A stretch of DNA of 64,000 nucleotides from an uncultured Ellagibacter sp. (GCF_934617235.1 NZ_CAKTTZ010000005.1:1-64000), one strand, 5' to 3'; counted from the first letter of the stretch, positions 50,166 to 59,483 are shown. Numbers and translations: made by a program. The notes: generated by a model from the letters alone, not told the origin.

Positions 50166-50627
50166 ATGGAACTGACACTCCAACATGCAGGCATCTACTG
50201 TCGCGACATCGACGAGTCGATCGCCTTTTACGAGGACGTCCTCGGCTGCAAACTGCTTTTCAGATCCGATGCCATGGAAGGCGACAAACCGCTCAAGATG
50301 GCATGGATGAAGGGCATGGGCACCGCGTTCGAGCTGCTCGAGTGCGAGGACAAAACAACCTGTGACAAGGCCGCTGAATGCCTGAACCACCTGGCGCTTC
50401 GCGTTGCGGACATGGACGAGTTCGTCGCTTTCCTGGGCGAGAAGGGCATAAGCATCGAAGCCGGCCCGTTCGACCCACCGCTCGAATTCGACCGACCACT
50501 CGGCGCAGATGACGACAGCCTGTTCACCGTGTACGGCGATGCCGGCACGCAGCTGCGCATCATGTTCTTCCGCGGACCTGGCGGCGAGCGCTTTGAAGTC
50601 CTCCAGGACAACATCAAGCCACTCTAA
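50166..50627 (+). CDS. VOC-fold protein (glyoxalase/extradiol dioxygenase superfamily)
   Basis: 153 residues from ATG 50166 (GGAG seven bases upstream; ATG 50154 is possible). Two beta-alpha-beta-beta-beta modules are visible: LQHAGIYCRDIDESIAFYEDVLGCKLLFR with metal-ligand candidate His7, and LNHLALRVADMDEFVAFLGEKGI, whose His is near residue 77, ending in a Glu-containing strand. Relatives include glyoxalase I, methylmalonyl-CoA epimerase and small-aromatic dioxygenases. In this anaerobe a lyase, epimerase or binding role is more likely than an oxygenase. Placed between a molybdoenzyme pair and an importer, it may process the same substrate. A GC-rich hairpin (50126-50150) lies just before its ribosome site. 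Confidence 0.8.
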   Translation: MELTLQHAGIYCRDIDESIAFYEDVLGCKLLFRSDAMEGDKPLKMAWMKGMGTAFELLECEDKTTCDKAAECLNHLALRVADMDEFVAFLGEKGISIEAGPFDPPLEFDRPLGADDDSLFTVYGDAGTQLRIMFFRGPGGERFEVLQDNIKPL

Positions 50628-50704
50628 CCACCGGCGGAGGGCGCGCACCGCGAGCGGTCTCGCCCTCTTCCTCGATTCCCTCCTACCAAGAACCCCTATT
50701 AGAC

Positions 50705-50760
50705 GTTGGGCCAGGATAACTGGACCTCGATAAGCAAAGTTTGCGCTATCTTGGCCCAAC
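50705..50760. promoter_or_regulatory. Inverted-repeat operator before the MFS transporter
   Basis: GTTGGGCCAGGATA (50705-50718) and TATCTTGGCCCAAC (50747-50760) are inverse copies with one mismatch, 28 bases apart, ending 25 bases before the ATG. Either a regulator site or a leader hairpin. Confidence 0.5.
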
Positions 50761-50785
50761 ACTTCTCACAGAGAAGGGAATTATT

Positions 50786-51973
50786 ATGGACACTAACAAG
50801 AAATATGCGAATTGGGCACTCATAGCCGTAGCCATGCTGCTGTTCGGCACAGCCATCGCAACGGTTCAGTACAAGGTCCCCGTCGTCATGGGCGACATCA
50901 TGACCAAGATGAGCATGGACGCAGGGTCCGCCTCGTGGCTCATGTCGATCTTCACCTTCGTGGGCATCATCTTGGCGCTTCCCACGGGCGCGCTCGCCAA
51001 GAAGTTCGGGCCGAAAACGATGCTGCTCGCAGCAGCCGTCGTCGTGGCGATTGGCTCGCTCATCGGCGCCTTCGCGGGCAACGGCACTATCCTCATCGTT
51101 TCCCGCGCAATTGAAGGCGTGGCGTTCATCTTCGTCACCATCTGTGGCCCTCTGGCCGTGCAGAAGTATGTCGCCCCCGACAAGATCGGTTCCGCGACGG
51201 GCATCTGGGCTTTGTGGGTATGCCTCGGTTCCGTGCTGGGAGGCGTTCTGACCCCGACGCTCTACGCTGCTACCGGGTTCGTCGGCGTGTGGGTGATCTA
51301 TGCAGCCGTCGCCGTCATCTTCGCAATTGTCGTTGCCGTCATCGTCAAGTTCCCCGGCGGCGAGACAATTGAGGCTCCTAAGGTCGATACCGCCGAGGAG
51401 AAGGCGAGCTACTCCGAGCTCGTCAAGCCGAACATCTTGCTGTTCTTCTTCGCGTTCCTCGTGTTCAACCTGACGCTGCTCGCCGTTTTGGGCTTCGCAC
51501 CGACGTTCATGCAGCAGCAAGGCGTCGACCCCACGCTCTCCGGTTTTGTGAGCACCCTGCCGATGCTGCTCGCGGTTATCTCCTCGCCGCTGTTCGGCTC
51601 GCTTTCCGACAAGATGGGCCGCTGCAAGCCGCTGTATCTGCTCGCCATGGTCGTCATGGGACCGTGCACGCTGATTCTGCTCACCCAGACCGGTCCTTTG
51701 ATGTGGGTTGGCGCTATCGTCATGGGCCTTGTCGGCCTCGGCGGACCTGTTATGTGCCTGACCTCCTACATCAACGTCCTCGGTCGCCCCGAGCTGATGT
51801 CGATCGGCATGGGCGTGCTCATGCTGGTCCAGAGCTTGGGTCAGTTTTTGGGCACGTGGCTGGTTCCCATGCTGCTCGGCCCCGAGATGTCCTCGTGGAT
51901 GTTCGCTGGCATCGTAATGTGCATCATCGGCCTCATCGGCACGGGCGCCCTCGCCCTGTGCAAGTTCAAGTAA
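50786..51973 (+). CDS. MFS transporter
   Basis: 395 residues from ATG 50786 (AGAAGGGAA upstream). Twelve hydrophobic helices with the classic loop between helices 2 and 3 (GALAKKFGPKTMLL) and its repeat in the second half (FGSLSDKMGRCKPLYLL). The sequence resembles NarK/CynX-like and aromatic-acid MFS members, which does not fix the substrate. It is the last gene of the molybdoenzyme-2 locus, but the leader palindrome and 158-base gap suggest that it also has its own promoter. Importer of the enzyme's substrate is the likely role. Confidence 0.85.
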   Translation: MDTNKKYANWALIAVAMLLFGTAIATVQYKVPVVMGDIMTKMSMDAGSASWLMSIFTFVGIILALPTGALAKKFGPKTMLLAAAVVVAIGSLIGAFAGNGTILIVSRAIEGVAFIFVTICGPLAVQKYVAPDKIGSATGIWALWVCLGSVLGGVLTPTLYAATGFVGVWVIYAAVAVIFAIVVAVIVKFPGGETIEAPKVDTAEEKASYSELVKPNILLFFFAFLVFNLTLLAVLGFAPTFMQQQGVDPTLSGFVSTLPMLLAVISSPLFGSLSDKMGRCKPLYLLAMVVMGPCTLILLTQTGPLMWVGAIVMGLVGLGGPVMCLTSYINVLGRPELMSIGMGVLMLVQSLGQFLGTWLVPMLLGPEMSSWMFAGIVMCIIGLIGTGALALCKFK

Positions 51974-52530
51974 GGCTTGGGAGGTGCCTTGGGAATCTCT
52001 CACTATACAGGTAGAACCTAACCGGTGAGAGATTCAGGTTCCAGGCAATCAGTGCGAGCGACCGCATCCCCGCACAGGTTGAATCTGCCACGGCTCGCCC
52101 GACGATTCCGTTTGCCGAGCGAGCATCCCCCGCACGCAGGTCGAGCTTGCTCCCAGCGCGAAAAAATAATCCAGCGAGACTCCCCTAAATGCTTGCGCCT
52201 GAAGCGCCCGTTGCGAAATGCAGCGGGCGCTTCGACGTTTTAAGGTGGGGCAGGCAAGCGGGACAGCTCCCCATCATCAAAGCGTTGCGCAACAACTGCT
52301 TCCGAAAGGAAGATAAAATCGTAGATGCCTCCCCTTTGAAGCTCGACCCCAGTCGAGTTTAACCAGGTAAAACTCTCTTTTCAGGTCGGATGCAACGCTT
52401 TGCCGCCCGGCACTTGACTCATTGAAGAGGGATTAGTATTCTTCCATGTTGATTAGGCAACAAATCAGTATCAAATGAGGTTGACCAGCATGAAGCTTGT
52501 TGGCCACAAACTCAAAAGGGAGAGCAGAGC
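51974..52530. other. Long intergenic region after the MFS transporter
   Basis: No gene is supported. It contains an 11-bp inverted repeat at 51993-52035 (GAATCTCTCAC/GTGAGAGATTC), a likely terminator at 52201-52240, and another exact 11-bp inverted pair, CAAAGCGTTGC (52278-52288) and GCAACGCTTTG (52392-52402). The last 100 bases are AT-rich and hold the promoter for the zinc-ribbon cluster. Confidence 0.6.
52201..52240 (+). terminator. Intrinsic terminator
   Basis: GAAGCGCCCG (52201-52210) pairs with CGGGCGCTTC (52224-52233), with further GC pairing inside, followed by GACGTTTT. Confidence 0.65.
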
Positions 52531-53115
52531 ATGGGCTTTCTTGACAGTCTTCAGGGCACGTTGAACCGCGGCACTGCGGCGGCGGAGCGAGCAACGCGCA
52601 CCCTGCGATTGAACCAGCGTGTGAACGACATCAACAAAGAGCGCCAAAAACTTGCCGCCCAGCTAGGGGCAAGCCTTTATGAAGCAACCAAGGACGATGC
52701 ATCGTTTCGCGCGGGGCGCGAGGCTCTCTTCGACGGCATCGCGAATCTCGATGCCGAGCGCGAAAAGTGCCAGCTAGAAATCGCTTCAATCGAGGCCGAA
52801 GCCGCTGCCGCGCGAACCTACACGTGCACGCACTGTGGCGCGAGCGTTTCTGCGACCGATCTGTTCTGTAGCGGCTGTGGCACCGCTATCGACGTGATCA
52901 AACAAGAAATCGCCGAGCAGAGCACTGCTGCTGCAGACTCTGCAGCGAACAGTAATCGAGTTTGTCCCTCGTGTGGCGCGGCCATGGGCGAGGACGATAT
53001 GTTCTGCATGTCATGCGGCACCAAGTACGACCCTGCTGCCGAGAGCCAAGCGCAGGCAGACGAGGAGCCCGCAACCGATGACGCATGCGCGTCAAAAGAA
53101 ACGGGTACTGAATAA
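52531..53115 (+). CDS. Double zinc-ribbon protein with N-terminal coiled coil
   Basis: 194 residues from ATG 52531 (GGGAGAG upstream). A helical N-terminus (1-95, LRLNQRVNDINKERQKLAAQLGASLYE) is followed by two C-x2-C...C-x2-C zinc ribbons: CTHCGASVSATDLFCSGCG (about 99-117) and CPSCGAAMGEDDMFCMSCG (about 146-164), then an acidic tail. No membrane helix. First of four adjacent zinc-ribbon genes; its ribbons face C-terminal, unlike the N-terminal ribbons of the other three. Role unknown, probably an assembly or adaptor protein. Confidence 0.75.
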   Translation: MGFLDSLQGTLNRGTAAAERATRTLRLNQRVNDINKERQKLAAQLGASLYEATKDDASFRAGREALFDGIANLDAEREKCQLEIASIEAEAAAARTYTCTHCGASVSATDLFCSGCGTAIDVIKQEIAEQSTAAADSAANSNRVCPSCGAAMGEDDMFCMSCGTKYDPAAESQAQADEEPATDDACASKETGTE

Positions 53116-53320
53116 CTCCCCCCGATAACACCCTTTCTGCCTCATTCGAATTGCGCCGAGTCGGAAAGGGCTCCTTTGTGCCGCTTGTCCGTCGATTCGC
53201 AATTGTCGCGCAGCAAACGTCACGGAAAAGCAACGATTATCTCAATCAACGTCAGGAAATAAACGAGGTTGCAAGTAAGCCCAGAGTCGAAATTCTTTGC
53301 GCTCAAAGATAGGAGTCTAC

Positions 53321-53965
53321 ATGTTTTGTCCGAAATGCGGGAACCAGGTGCCCGAAGGAGGCAAGTTCTGCGGAAAGTGTGGTCATCAGCTCGGGAACGC
53401 GCCGGCGGCTACTACCCAGGCCACAAAACCTTATCGCCCTGCACCACATCCAAGCGCGCAATCGAAGATAAGCTCCCAAGCAATCATTTCGCTGGTCATG
53501 GCAGCCATTGCCGTTATTCTCACGTTCCAGCCATGGATAACCTTCAACAGCTACCTCACATCGCTCGTGAACGGCGTGGGCGGCGTGGCGAAGGCCCTCG
53601 GCAGCTCAACTTCATATGCAATTCAACCGACGTACTCGCCCTGGACGTTTTTCCAATTATGCAGCACCCCAGGTTTCGAGAGCGATGGTGCTGCGCTCCT
53701 CCTCGTTATCACCGCGGCCGTCGTTATTGCGTGCATCTTGATTGTCGCTGGCGCCATAAGCACGATATCGGGCAAGAAGAAAACGGCGCGTTTGCTATCT
53801 ATTGGCCTTATCGTGCTTGCCATTACGGCAGCCCTGTTCGCCATTATATATCTTACGGAAAGTGACGGCACGGTTCTCGTCGGCGGCCCCACGTTCCCGT
53901 TGCTATGCGCACTCTCGTCGCTGATCGGTGCCATCGTCGGATTCATGGCGAAGAAGGCTCAATAG
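53321..53965 (+). CDS. Zinc-ribbon membrane protein with four helices
   Basis: 214 residues from ATG 53321 (AGGAG upstream). N-terminal zinc ribbon MFCPKCG...FCGKCG (residues 1-21), a short proline-rich linker, then four membrane helices (about 50-70, 120-145, 155-175 and 190-210). The first loop is large and aromatic. Three neighbours share the same MFC(P/S)KCG start, so these genes are probably paralogues of one module with different exported parts. No known family beyond the zinc-ribbon domain. Confidence 0.75.
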   Translation: MFCPKCGNQVPEGGKFCGKCGHQLGNAPAATTQATKPYRPAPHPSAQSKISSQAIISLVMAAIAVILTFQPWITFNSYLTSLVNGVGGVAKALGSSTSYAIQPTYSPWTFFQLCSTPGFESDGAALLLVITAAVVIACILIVAGAISTISGKKKTARLLSIGLIVLAITAALFAIIYLTESDGTVLVGGPTFPLLCALSSLIGAIVGFMAKKAQ

Positions 53966-53998
53966 CCCCATCCCCCTTCCCAAGAAAGGATATGCCCG

Positions 53999-55807
53999 AT
54001 GTTCTGTTCAAAATGCGGAAACGAGATACCCGATGGAGGCAAGTTTTGCAATAAATGCGGGTCCAAGATACAAGCACCCGAGGGACAAGGCTTAAACGCC
54101 GAAGCTGGCGATGCCTCTCCTGATGTCCCCGCCGAATCCGCCTCTTCCAAGCCCATCGCCGAGCAGCCAGTTAAAACCAACGGGACAGAAATAAAGCCCA
54201 AGGGCAAAAAGCCCCTCGTCATCGGTATCGTCGCGGCGGTCGCGGCGGTCGCCGTCGGCTTCGGCGTATACCAAGCGTGCTTTGCGCCCTACAACATCGA
54301 CAGCAAGACGTTTCCCGATGCTGCCGTGAGGAACGCGATGCTCTTACAGGTTGACACCGACCATGACGGCAAGGTCTCCCGCGAGGAGGCCGACGAAACC
54401 ACCTTGCTCACCATCATAGATTCGAACGTGTCGGATTTTACCGGTGTCAACAAACTGAAGAACCTGGAAACTCTCACGATCACATATAGTAATGGCTTCG
54501 GCGAGCTCGACTTGGCGAGTTTTCCCAGCGTCAAGAGGATATACGCCTCAGGCTCGTCGATAACGTCGGTGAAAAACGCGGGATCCTCCAAAGTGGAAAT
54601 CTTCGACGCGACAGACACCCCCATTCAAGAGGCGGACTTCTCCGGCTGCGAAACGCTGAAGGAACTGCATCTCTCTACGGACAATTACAATGAGGACACG
54701 CTCTCGTCGGTTAACCTCTCCGGTTGCAAATCGCTCGAGACATTCAGTGCGGCAAGTCGCCTCAGCCTTCTCTCAGTCGATGTGAGCGACTGCGAGAATT
54801 TATCGAATCTCGACCTTCGATATTCGACCGCAGTGGTCGGCTTGGACAAGACAAACCTCGAGGCCCGCTACTACGTACATTCATGGACGGAAAGCGACTC
54901 GACGAGTTACTCGGGCTTTACGAAGACGACGTGCAAACGCGATGAGCAAGGACGCCTAATCGAAGCCGGTGATGAAAAATATACGTATGACGATGCGGGA
55001 CGCATAGCTTCAATTAAATCGGGGTCGTCGCGTTACAGCTCCGAAACGAAATATGCCTACGACGAAAAAGGGCTATTGAAGTCGACCAACGGCAAGGACA
55101 TCAAGGCGGAATACGACGAGCAGGGCCGCGTCGTCTCTGATTCCGACGGCAATCAGTACAGTTATGACGATTCTGGGCACGTCGTTAAAATCAGCTTCGA
55201 TTCCTCCGCGATGGCCGACAACACCTTCACCTACAGCGATTCTGGGCTACTGACGCAAGCGAATTTGGCAACGGGATATTTTAAGGATGGTGATGTCTAT
55301 GCGTGCACGTTCGACTACGACGATGCGGGCCGCTGTACGCAAATGGTAGTCAGCTATCCCGACAATTCAGGTCAGACGGTCTTCACTTTTGCCTACGATG
55401 ATAAAGGCAACATCGTTTCGGCCGAGAGAACGGATTCATCGAGCTCCAACACGAGCACCATTTCGACCGCAAACGAATATGATTCCTACGGAAACCTGTC
55501 AGAGCGAACGGTAACGTACAGCAGTGGCACACTGCACATTACGACAACCTACTATCTCACGAATGGGCGCCTGTTCGTCAGCAAAGACTCCGCCCCCGTT
55601 GGAGATGCGATCTTCCTGGGCAACCAACAGTTTGGCCCGATGGCGTCCGCAGGCAATCCCTACCTCGATAGCCAGACATACTCCCTGGATAGAATGATTG
55701 AGTGGAATTTCGGTAAAGCTTGCGCCGTCATGTTTGCTCCTTCTGATTACCACCACCCTTACTACGGCGGCCTTACGTACGACCAATGGAAAGCCACCCA
55801 GGCATAA
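53999..55807 (+). CDS. Zinc-ribbon, single-pass protein with LRR-like and YD-repeat ectodomain
   Basis: 602 residues from ATG 53999 (AAAGGA upstream). N-terminal zinc ribbon (MFCSKCG...FCNKCG, 1-21), hydrophilic linker, one membrane helix (71-91), an EF-hand-like loop DTDHDGKVSREEAD (119-132), leucine-rich-repeat-like units (about 140-270, LKNLETLTITY, SGCETLKELHLS, SGCKSLETF), and RHS/YD-type repeats (about 300-500, YDDAGRIASI, YDEQGRVVSD, YDDKGNIVSA). The ribbon should lie inside and the repeats outside. YD repeats usually bind or form shells in RHS proteins, but no RHS core or toxin domain is present here. Part of the zinc-ribbon cluster. Confidence 0.8.
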   Translation: MFCSKCGNEIPDGGKFCNKCGSKIQAPEGQGLNAEAGDASPDVPAESASSKPIAEQPVKTNGTEIKPKGKKPLVIGIVAAVAAVAVGFGVYQACFAPYNIDSKTFPDAAVRNAMLLQVDTDHDGKVSREEADETTLLTIIDSNVSDFTGVNKLKNLETLTITYSNGFGELDLASFPSVKRIYASGSSITSVKNAGSSKVEIFDATDTPIQEADFSGCETLKELHLSTDNYNEDTLSSVNLSGCKSLETFSAASRLSLLSVDVSDCENLSNLDLRYSTAVVGLDKTNLEARYYVHSWTESDSTSYSGFTKTTCKRDEQGRLIEAGDEKYTYDDAGRIASIKSGSSRYSSETKYAYDEKGLLKSTNGKDIKAEYDEQGRVVSDSDGNQYSYDDSGHVVKISFDSSAMADNTFTYSDSGLLTQANLATGYFKDGDVYACTFDYDDAGRCTQMVVSYPDNSGQTVFTFAYDDKGNIVSAERTDSSSSNTSTISTANEYDSYGNLSERTVTYSSGTLHITTTYYLTNGRLFVSKDSAPVGDAIFLGNQQFGPMASAGNPYLDSQTYSLDRMIEWNFGKACAVMFAPSDYHHPYYGGLTYDQWKATQA

Positions 55808-55863
55808 CGACATGCAAATGCACACAATGCCCGCGGGCGCGACACAGGAAAAGGAGCGTTGAG

Positions 55864-56631
55864 ATGTTTTGTCCCAAGTGCGGAAAACCAAATGCCGACG
55901 ACGCAGCGTTCTGCTCGGAGTGCGGCCACCAGCTTAATGCCGCAAAGTCGGCGGTTGGTCCGGCAGGCGCAATATCGAAAAAACGCGCCGGCAAGAAAAA
56001 GACAGCCATCGTCGGCGTCGTCGCAGCAATAGTCGTCATTGTAGTTATGGTGGCGGTCTCGGGTATATTCGGCGATCGTCCACTTCCTTCGCACATGCGA
56101 ATCGCTGCCGGCTCTGGTGGCCAGATCATCAATTCCAAAGGCGGCACCTTCGATCTCACGGTGCAAAACGACAATAGCGCCATTCTCTCGCTCTCGGGTG
56201 CTCAGTTTCAAGGGAAGTTCGAAAAGCTCGAGAGCAACAGCGACGGCGTGGTCTACCAGATGAAAAATCCGATTCTCAACGATCTGAATCGCAATATTTC
56301 TTCGGAACTGATGCAGCAGCCCATCGACCTGAAACTTCAGCTTCCGAAAGGCTCCAAGGACTCCGTTACAGGAACCTGGAAAATCCAGATAAGCTACTAC
56401 GACATCACGAACAGGGTCAACTATACGGGCGCTTATATGAAGGTGAACGATGGCGGAACGGGCGTCGGAACAGCAGGCACTTCAACCGATATTTTCGCAA
56501 AAGACTTCGACGCCTCGAATGACAGCTATCTCACACCACTCATGTGGGAAAAGGGAGACAAGAACGCTGGATACGCCGCGCAGTTCTCGTTGACGGATTC
56601 CGATACTTTCTTTCAGTTCACCCTCTCCTAA
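55864..56631 (+). CDS. Zinc-ribbon, single-pass membrane protein with exported beta domain
   Basis: 255 residues from ATG 55864 (AAAGGAG upstream). N-terminal zinc ribbon (MFCPKCG...FCSECG, 1-20), basic linker (KKRAGKKK), one membrane helix (about 47-70) and an exported strand-rich domain (about 75-255). No family is recognised for the exported part. It lies 56 bases behind the YD-repeat gene and 56 bases before the ABC transporter gene, so the zinc-ribbon proteins and transporter may form one functional unit. Confidence 0.75.
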   Translation: MFCPKCGKPNADDAAFCSECGHQLNAAKSAVGPAGAISKKRAGKKKTAIVGVVAAIVVIVVMVAVSGIFGDRPLPSHMRIAAGSGGQIINSKGGTFDLTVQNDNSAILSLSGAQFQGKFEKLESNSDGVVYQMKNPILNDLNRNISSELMQQPIDLKLQLPKGSKDSVTGTWKIQISYYDITNRVNYTGAYMKVNDGGTGVGTAGTSTDIFAKDFDASNDSYLTPLMWEKGDKNAGYAAQFSLTDSDTFFQFTLS

Positions 56632-56687
56632 TTCGGCAATTGATCGCAAGTGCTTGTTTGATGTTTCGAGGTTGCAAGGAGAGCGGC

Positions 56688-59483
56688 ATGAAAACCTCTG
56701 GGTCCTTGCTTAAGCTCAAGCAGATAACAAAGTCCTACGATGAGGGCGCGCAGCGCAGGGTTGTCCTGAATAATCTCGACCTCGACCTGTGCTCGCCCTC
56801 GTTCGTCGCGATTTTGGGGTCGAGCGGATGCGGGAAGACGACCCTGCTTAGCATCCTCGGCGGCCTCGATAGCGATTATCATGGCTCGTTCGACATAGCC
56901 AGCGCCGATGCGGCAACGCTTTCATCGGAACAATGGGACGCCTATCGCGGACGTCACGTTGGGTTCGTCTTCCAAAACCCGCAGCTCATCGACTATCTTA
57001 GCGTCGTGGAAAACGTCAAGCTTGCTCGGGGCCTGTCGGGGACGGCAAGCAGCGTCACGTCCGACGGCGAATCGGTCGCACGGGCCTTGAGGCTTGTCGG
57101 CATGGACGATTATGCCGAGGCCATGCCAAACGAGCTTTCCGGAGGTCAAGCACAGCGCGTGGCCATTGCCTGCGCAGTGGTAAAAGACCCAGGCGTTATC
57201 CTTGCCGACGAGCCGACCGGCTCGCTCGACGAAGCCAACAGCCAACAGATTATGCAGCTCCTTGCCGACTTGTCGCGAACTCGTTTAGTGGTCGTAGTGA
57301 CTCACGACGAGGAGCTTGCCCACCGCTACTGCAATCGAGTGCTGCGGTTGGCCGATGGCGTCATCGAGGAAGACCGACTGTCCAGTGCGGCGCGCCCGCA
57401 AGAACGAGAATCGCCTCTCCCGACGCCAGCAACTGCTCGAACCACGGCCGATTCACGCGATGCGGACAAGGCCCTGAGTATCTCAGGCGTGCTTAGCGCT
57501 GACGCACCAGCTCGCACGGCGCGACGCCAGAACATGCGCAAAGTGGCTTGGCGTCATGCGCTGCGAAAGCGACTGCGAACGATTATCTCCCTTTCCGCGA
57601 TAGCGTTAAGCGCGTTTGCGCTGCTCGTCTCCCTCGCTGTGTCTTCAGGCTTGCAGCAGTATCTCGACACCTTGAGTCTCTCGTTCACCCTCGATCATCC
57701 GATGAAGGCACAGCCGAGATCAGTAGGCGCCGTCATTGATTCGTCCTCATCAGGCAAAACAGATTGCTCCCCAAGCGATGGCATCGCAGTAAGCAATGCG
57801 GGCGCCAAGGCTCTTTCGAGTTCTACTATCGGGGAAGATGCCGCCTTAAGTTCCCTCTACTCTTATCTGACAAGCCCGCAAACGGGCATTTTAGGCGACG
57901 CCTTCGACATTCAGCGCGAATACTCGTTCGAGCTGAATCTCTACACCGCCGACGGCAAGCAAGCCGTCAAGGCGGGGCAGGCGTCTTTGAGCGATTCCCT
58001 GAAATCCAGCGGCTTGCCGGACGAGGCGCGTCAACAGGTTTCCGATGCCCTTGGCCGAACGAGCATTGTGCGCCAAATCGTCAGGAATGAGCAAACGGGG
58101 GAGTCTCCCTATACGGTACTGGCCGGCCGGGTGCCTAACGCGAGCAACGAGGTCGCTCTCATCACAGACAAAAACGGCGATGTGCTTGATCTTTTCGCCT
58201 ATTCGATGGGGCTTCTTGAAGAGGGAGACCTTCTCGATTCGCTTACCGACGATGCCGAAACCGAAGCGGAGCAGGTCTTGCTGCCCTACGATGCGATTCT
58301 CGGCACGCAATACCATGTGGTTCCAACTGCCAAATATTACTATCGCGATGGCGAATCGTGGGTCGACGGGAGAAACGACGCAACGTATATGGAAAGCGTG
58401 CTGTCTTCCTCCCGGACGCTTACGGTAGTAGGCGTGCTGCAGCCCGACGCTGCGTATGTGGGCGATGACGAGGTCGGTTCGATTGCGTACACACGAGACC
58501 TGCTGCCCCTGCTGATCGACGACTCATGGAAATCCAGTATCGTCTCTGCGCAGTATGCTAATCCTTCGGTGAACGTTTTTACGGGAAAGAGCTTCTCGGA
58601 GGAACAGGCAACCCCTTATTCGCACGCCGTGGATAAGAACGATGCGCTCGACCTTGCAAGACGTCTCGATCTCTCTCAGAGAAAGATTGCCCTCATCGGC
58701 AGCCTCAACGACCAGCAGCTTGCGGCATTGGCGCAGCTTTGCGAGGTCGACCCGTCCTTCAGCGCCCTCGATATTTCCGAGGACCAGGCGAAGCAATTAC
58801 GGGAGATGAGCGACGAAGAATTTTCCGACATGATCGATTTACACGCGCCGGCTTCGCTGAATGCCGGCTATGCCCAAAATATGGAATGGCTCGGCGCCGC
58901 GAACGCCAACGAACCCGATAGGCTTGCAATCTATCCCAAGGGCAATTTCCAGAAAGAGCGGATTGAAGCCTGCATAGATTCGTACAACCAACTGACGACA
59001 TATACGAACGTGCCCGTAGCCTGCGAAAGCGATATGCAGCAGTGGCTTGACCAGCAATCCGAAACAATCGAGGTCGTACAGCGGATTTTAGCCATCCTCG
59101 TTGGGGTCGCCGCGCTGCTCGGCCTGTCCTTCACTCTATCGACGGCGCTCGTGTCGGCATTCGAGCGACGTGGGGAAGTTGCTCGAATGCGCGCAATGGG
59201 CGCTACGCGAAGCGACGTCCGGCTGTTGTTCATTCACGAAAGCGCTTTTGTAGGAGCGCTTGCTGGAGCTGTCGGGGCTTTGCTCGCCATGCTGCTCGCC
59301 CCTACCATCGATGCCGCATTGGCTCAATTTACGCAGCAAAATGGGCTTATCTCAATCTCACCTGGGATGATCGCTCTTGCCATTGCCGTCGGCTGTGCCG
59401 TCTCGGTTCTGTCGCACGCGATTCCGGCGCATAAAGCCGCAAGCAGCGACCCCGCCGTCGTACTCCACGCTGGATCGCTATAG
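56688..59483 (+). CDS. ABC transporter, fused ATPase and FtsX-like permease
   Basis: 931 residues from ATG 56688 (AAGGAG upstream). The ATPase domain (about 8-230) is complete: Walker A GSSGCGKTT (44-52), Q-loop QNPQLIDYLS, signature LSGGQ near 151, Walker B ILADEPTGSLD and H-loop THDEE. A charged linker leads to a first helix (about 300-322), a large exported domain (about 330-795), and three C-terminal helices (about 798-912) with the FtsX-family segment ERRGEVARMRAMGATRSDVRLLF. This MacB/LolCDE-type mechanotransmission layout acts on exported proteins, lipoproteins or peptides rather than on small solutes. Confidence 0.88.
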   Translation: MKTSGSLLKLKQITKSYDEGAQRRVVLNNLDLDLCSPSFVAILGSSGCGKTTLLSILGGLDSDYHGSFDIASADAATLSSEQWDAYRGRHVGFVFQNPQLIDYLSVVENVKLARGLSGTASSVTSDGESVARALRLVGMDDYAEAMPNELSGGQAQRVAIACAVVKDPGVILADEPTGSLDEANSQQIMQLLADLSRTRLVVVVTHDEELAHRYCNRVLRLADGVIEEDRLSSAARPQERESPLPTPATARTTADSRDADKALSISGVLSADAPARTARRQNMRKVAWRHALRKRLRTIISLSAIALSAFALLVSLAVSSGLQQYLDTLSLSFTLDHPMKAQPRSVGAVIDSSSSGKTDCSPSDGIAVSNAGAKALSSSTIGEDAALSSLYSYLTSPQTGILGDAFDIQREYSFELNLYTADGKQAVKAGQASLSDSLKSSGLPDEARQQVSDALGRTSIVRQIVRNEQTGESPYTVLAGRVPNASNEVALITDKNGDVLDLFAYSMGLLEEGDLLDSLTDDAETEAEQVLLPYDAILGTQYHVVPTAKYYYRDGESWVDGRNDATYMESVLSSSRTLTVVGVLQPDAAYVGDDEVGSIAYTRDLLPLLIDDSWKSSIVSAQYANPSVNVFTGKSFSEEQATPYSHAVDKNDALDLARRLDLSQRKIALIGSLNDQQLAALAQLCEVDPSFSALDISEDQAKQLREMSDEEFSDMIDLHAPASLNAGYAQNMEWLGAANANEPDRLAIYPKGNFQKERIEACIDSYNQLTTYTNVPVACESDMQQWLDQQSETIEVVQRILAILVGVAALLGLSFTLSTALVSAFERRGEVARMRAMGATRSDVRLLFIHESAFVGALAGAVGALLAMLLAPTIDAALAQFTQQNGLISISPGMIALAIAVGCAVSVLSHAIPAHKAASSDPAVVLHAGSL

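Noticed and set aside
50699..52003. A 434-codon minus-strand frame rich in His, Asp and Glu
   Set aside because: Antisense to the MFS transporter; its composition is the mirror of hydrophobic codons, not a real protein.
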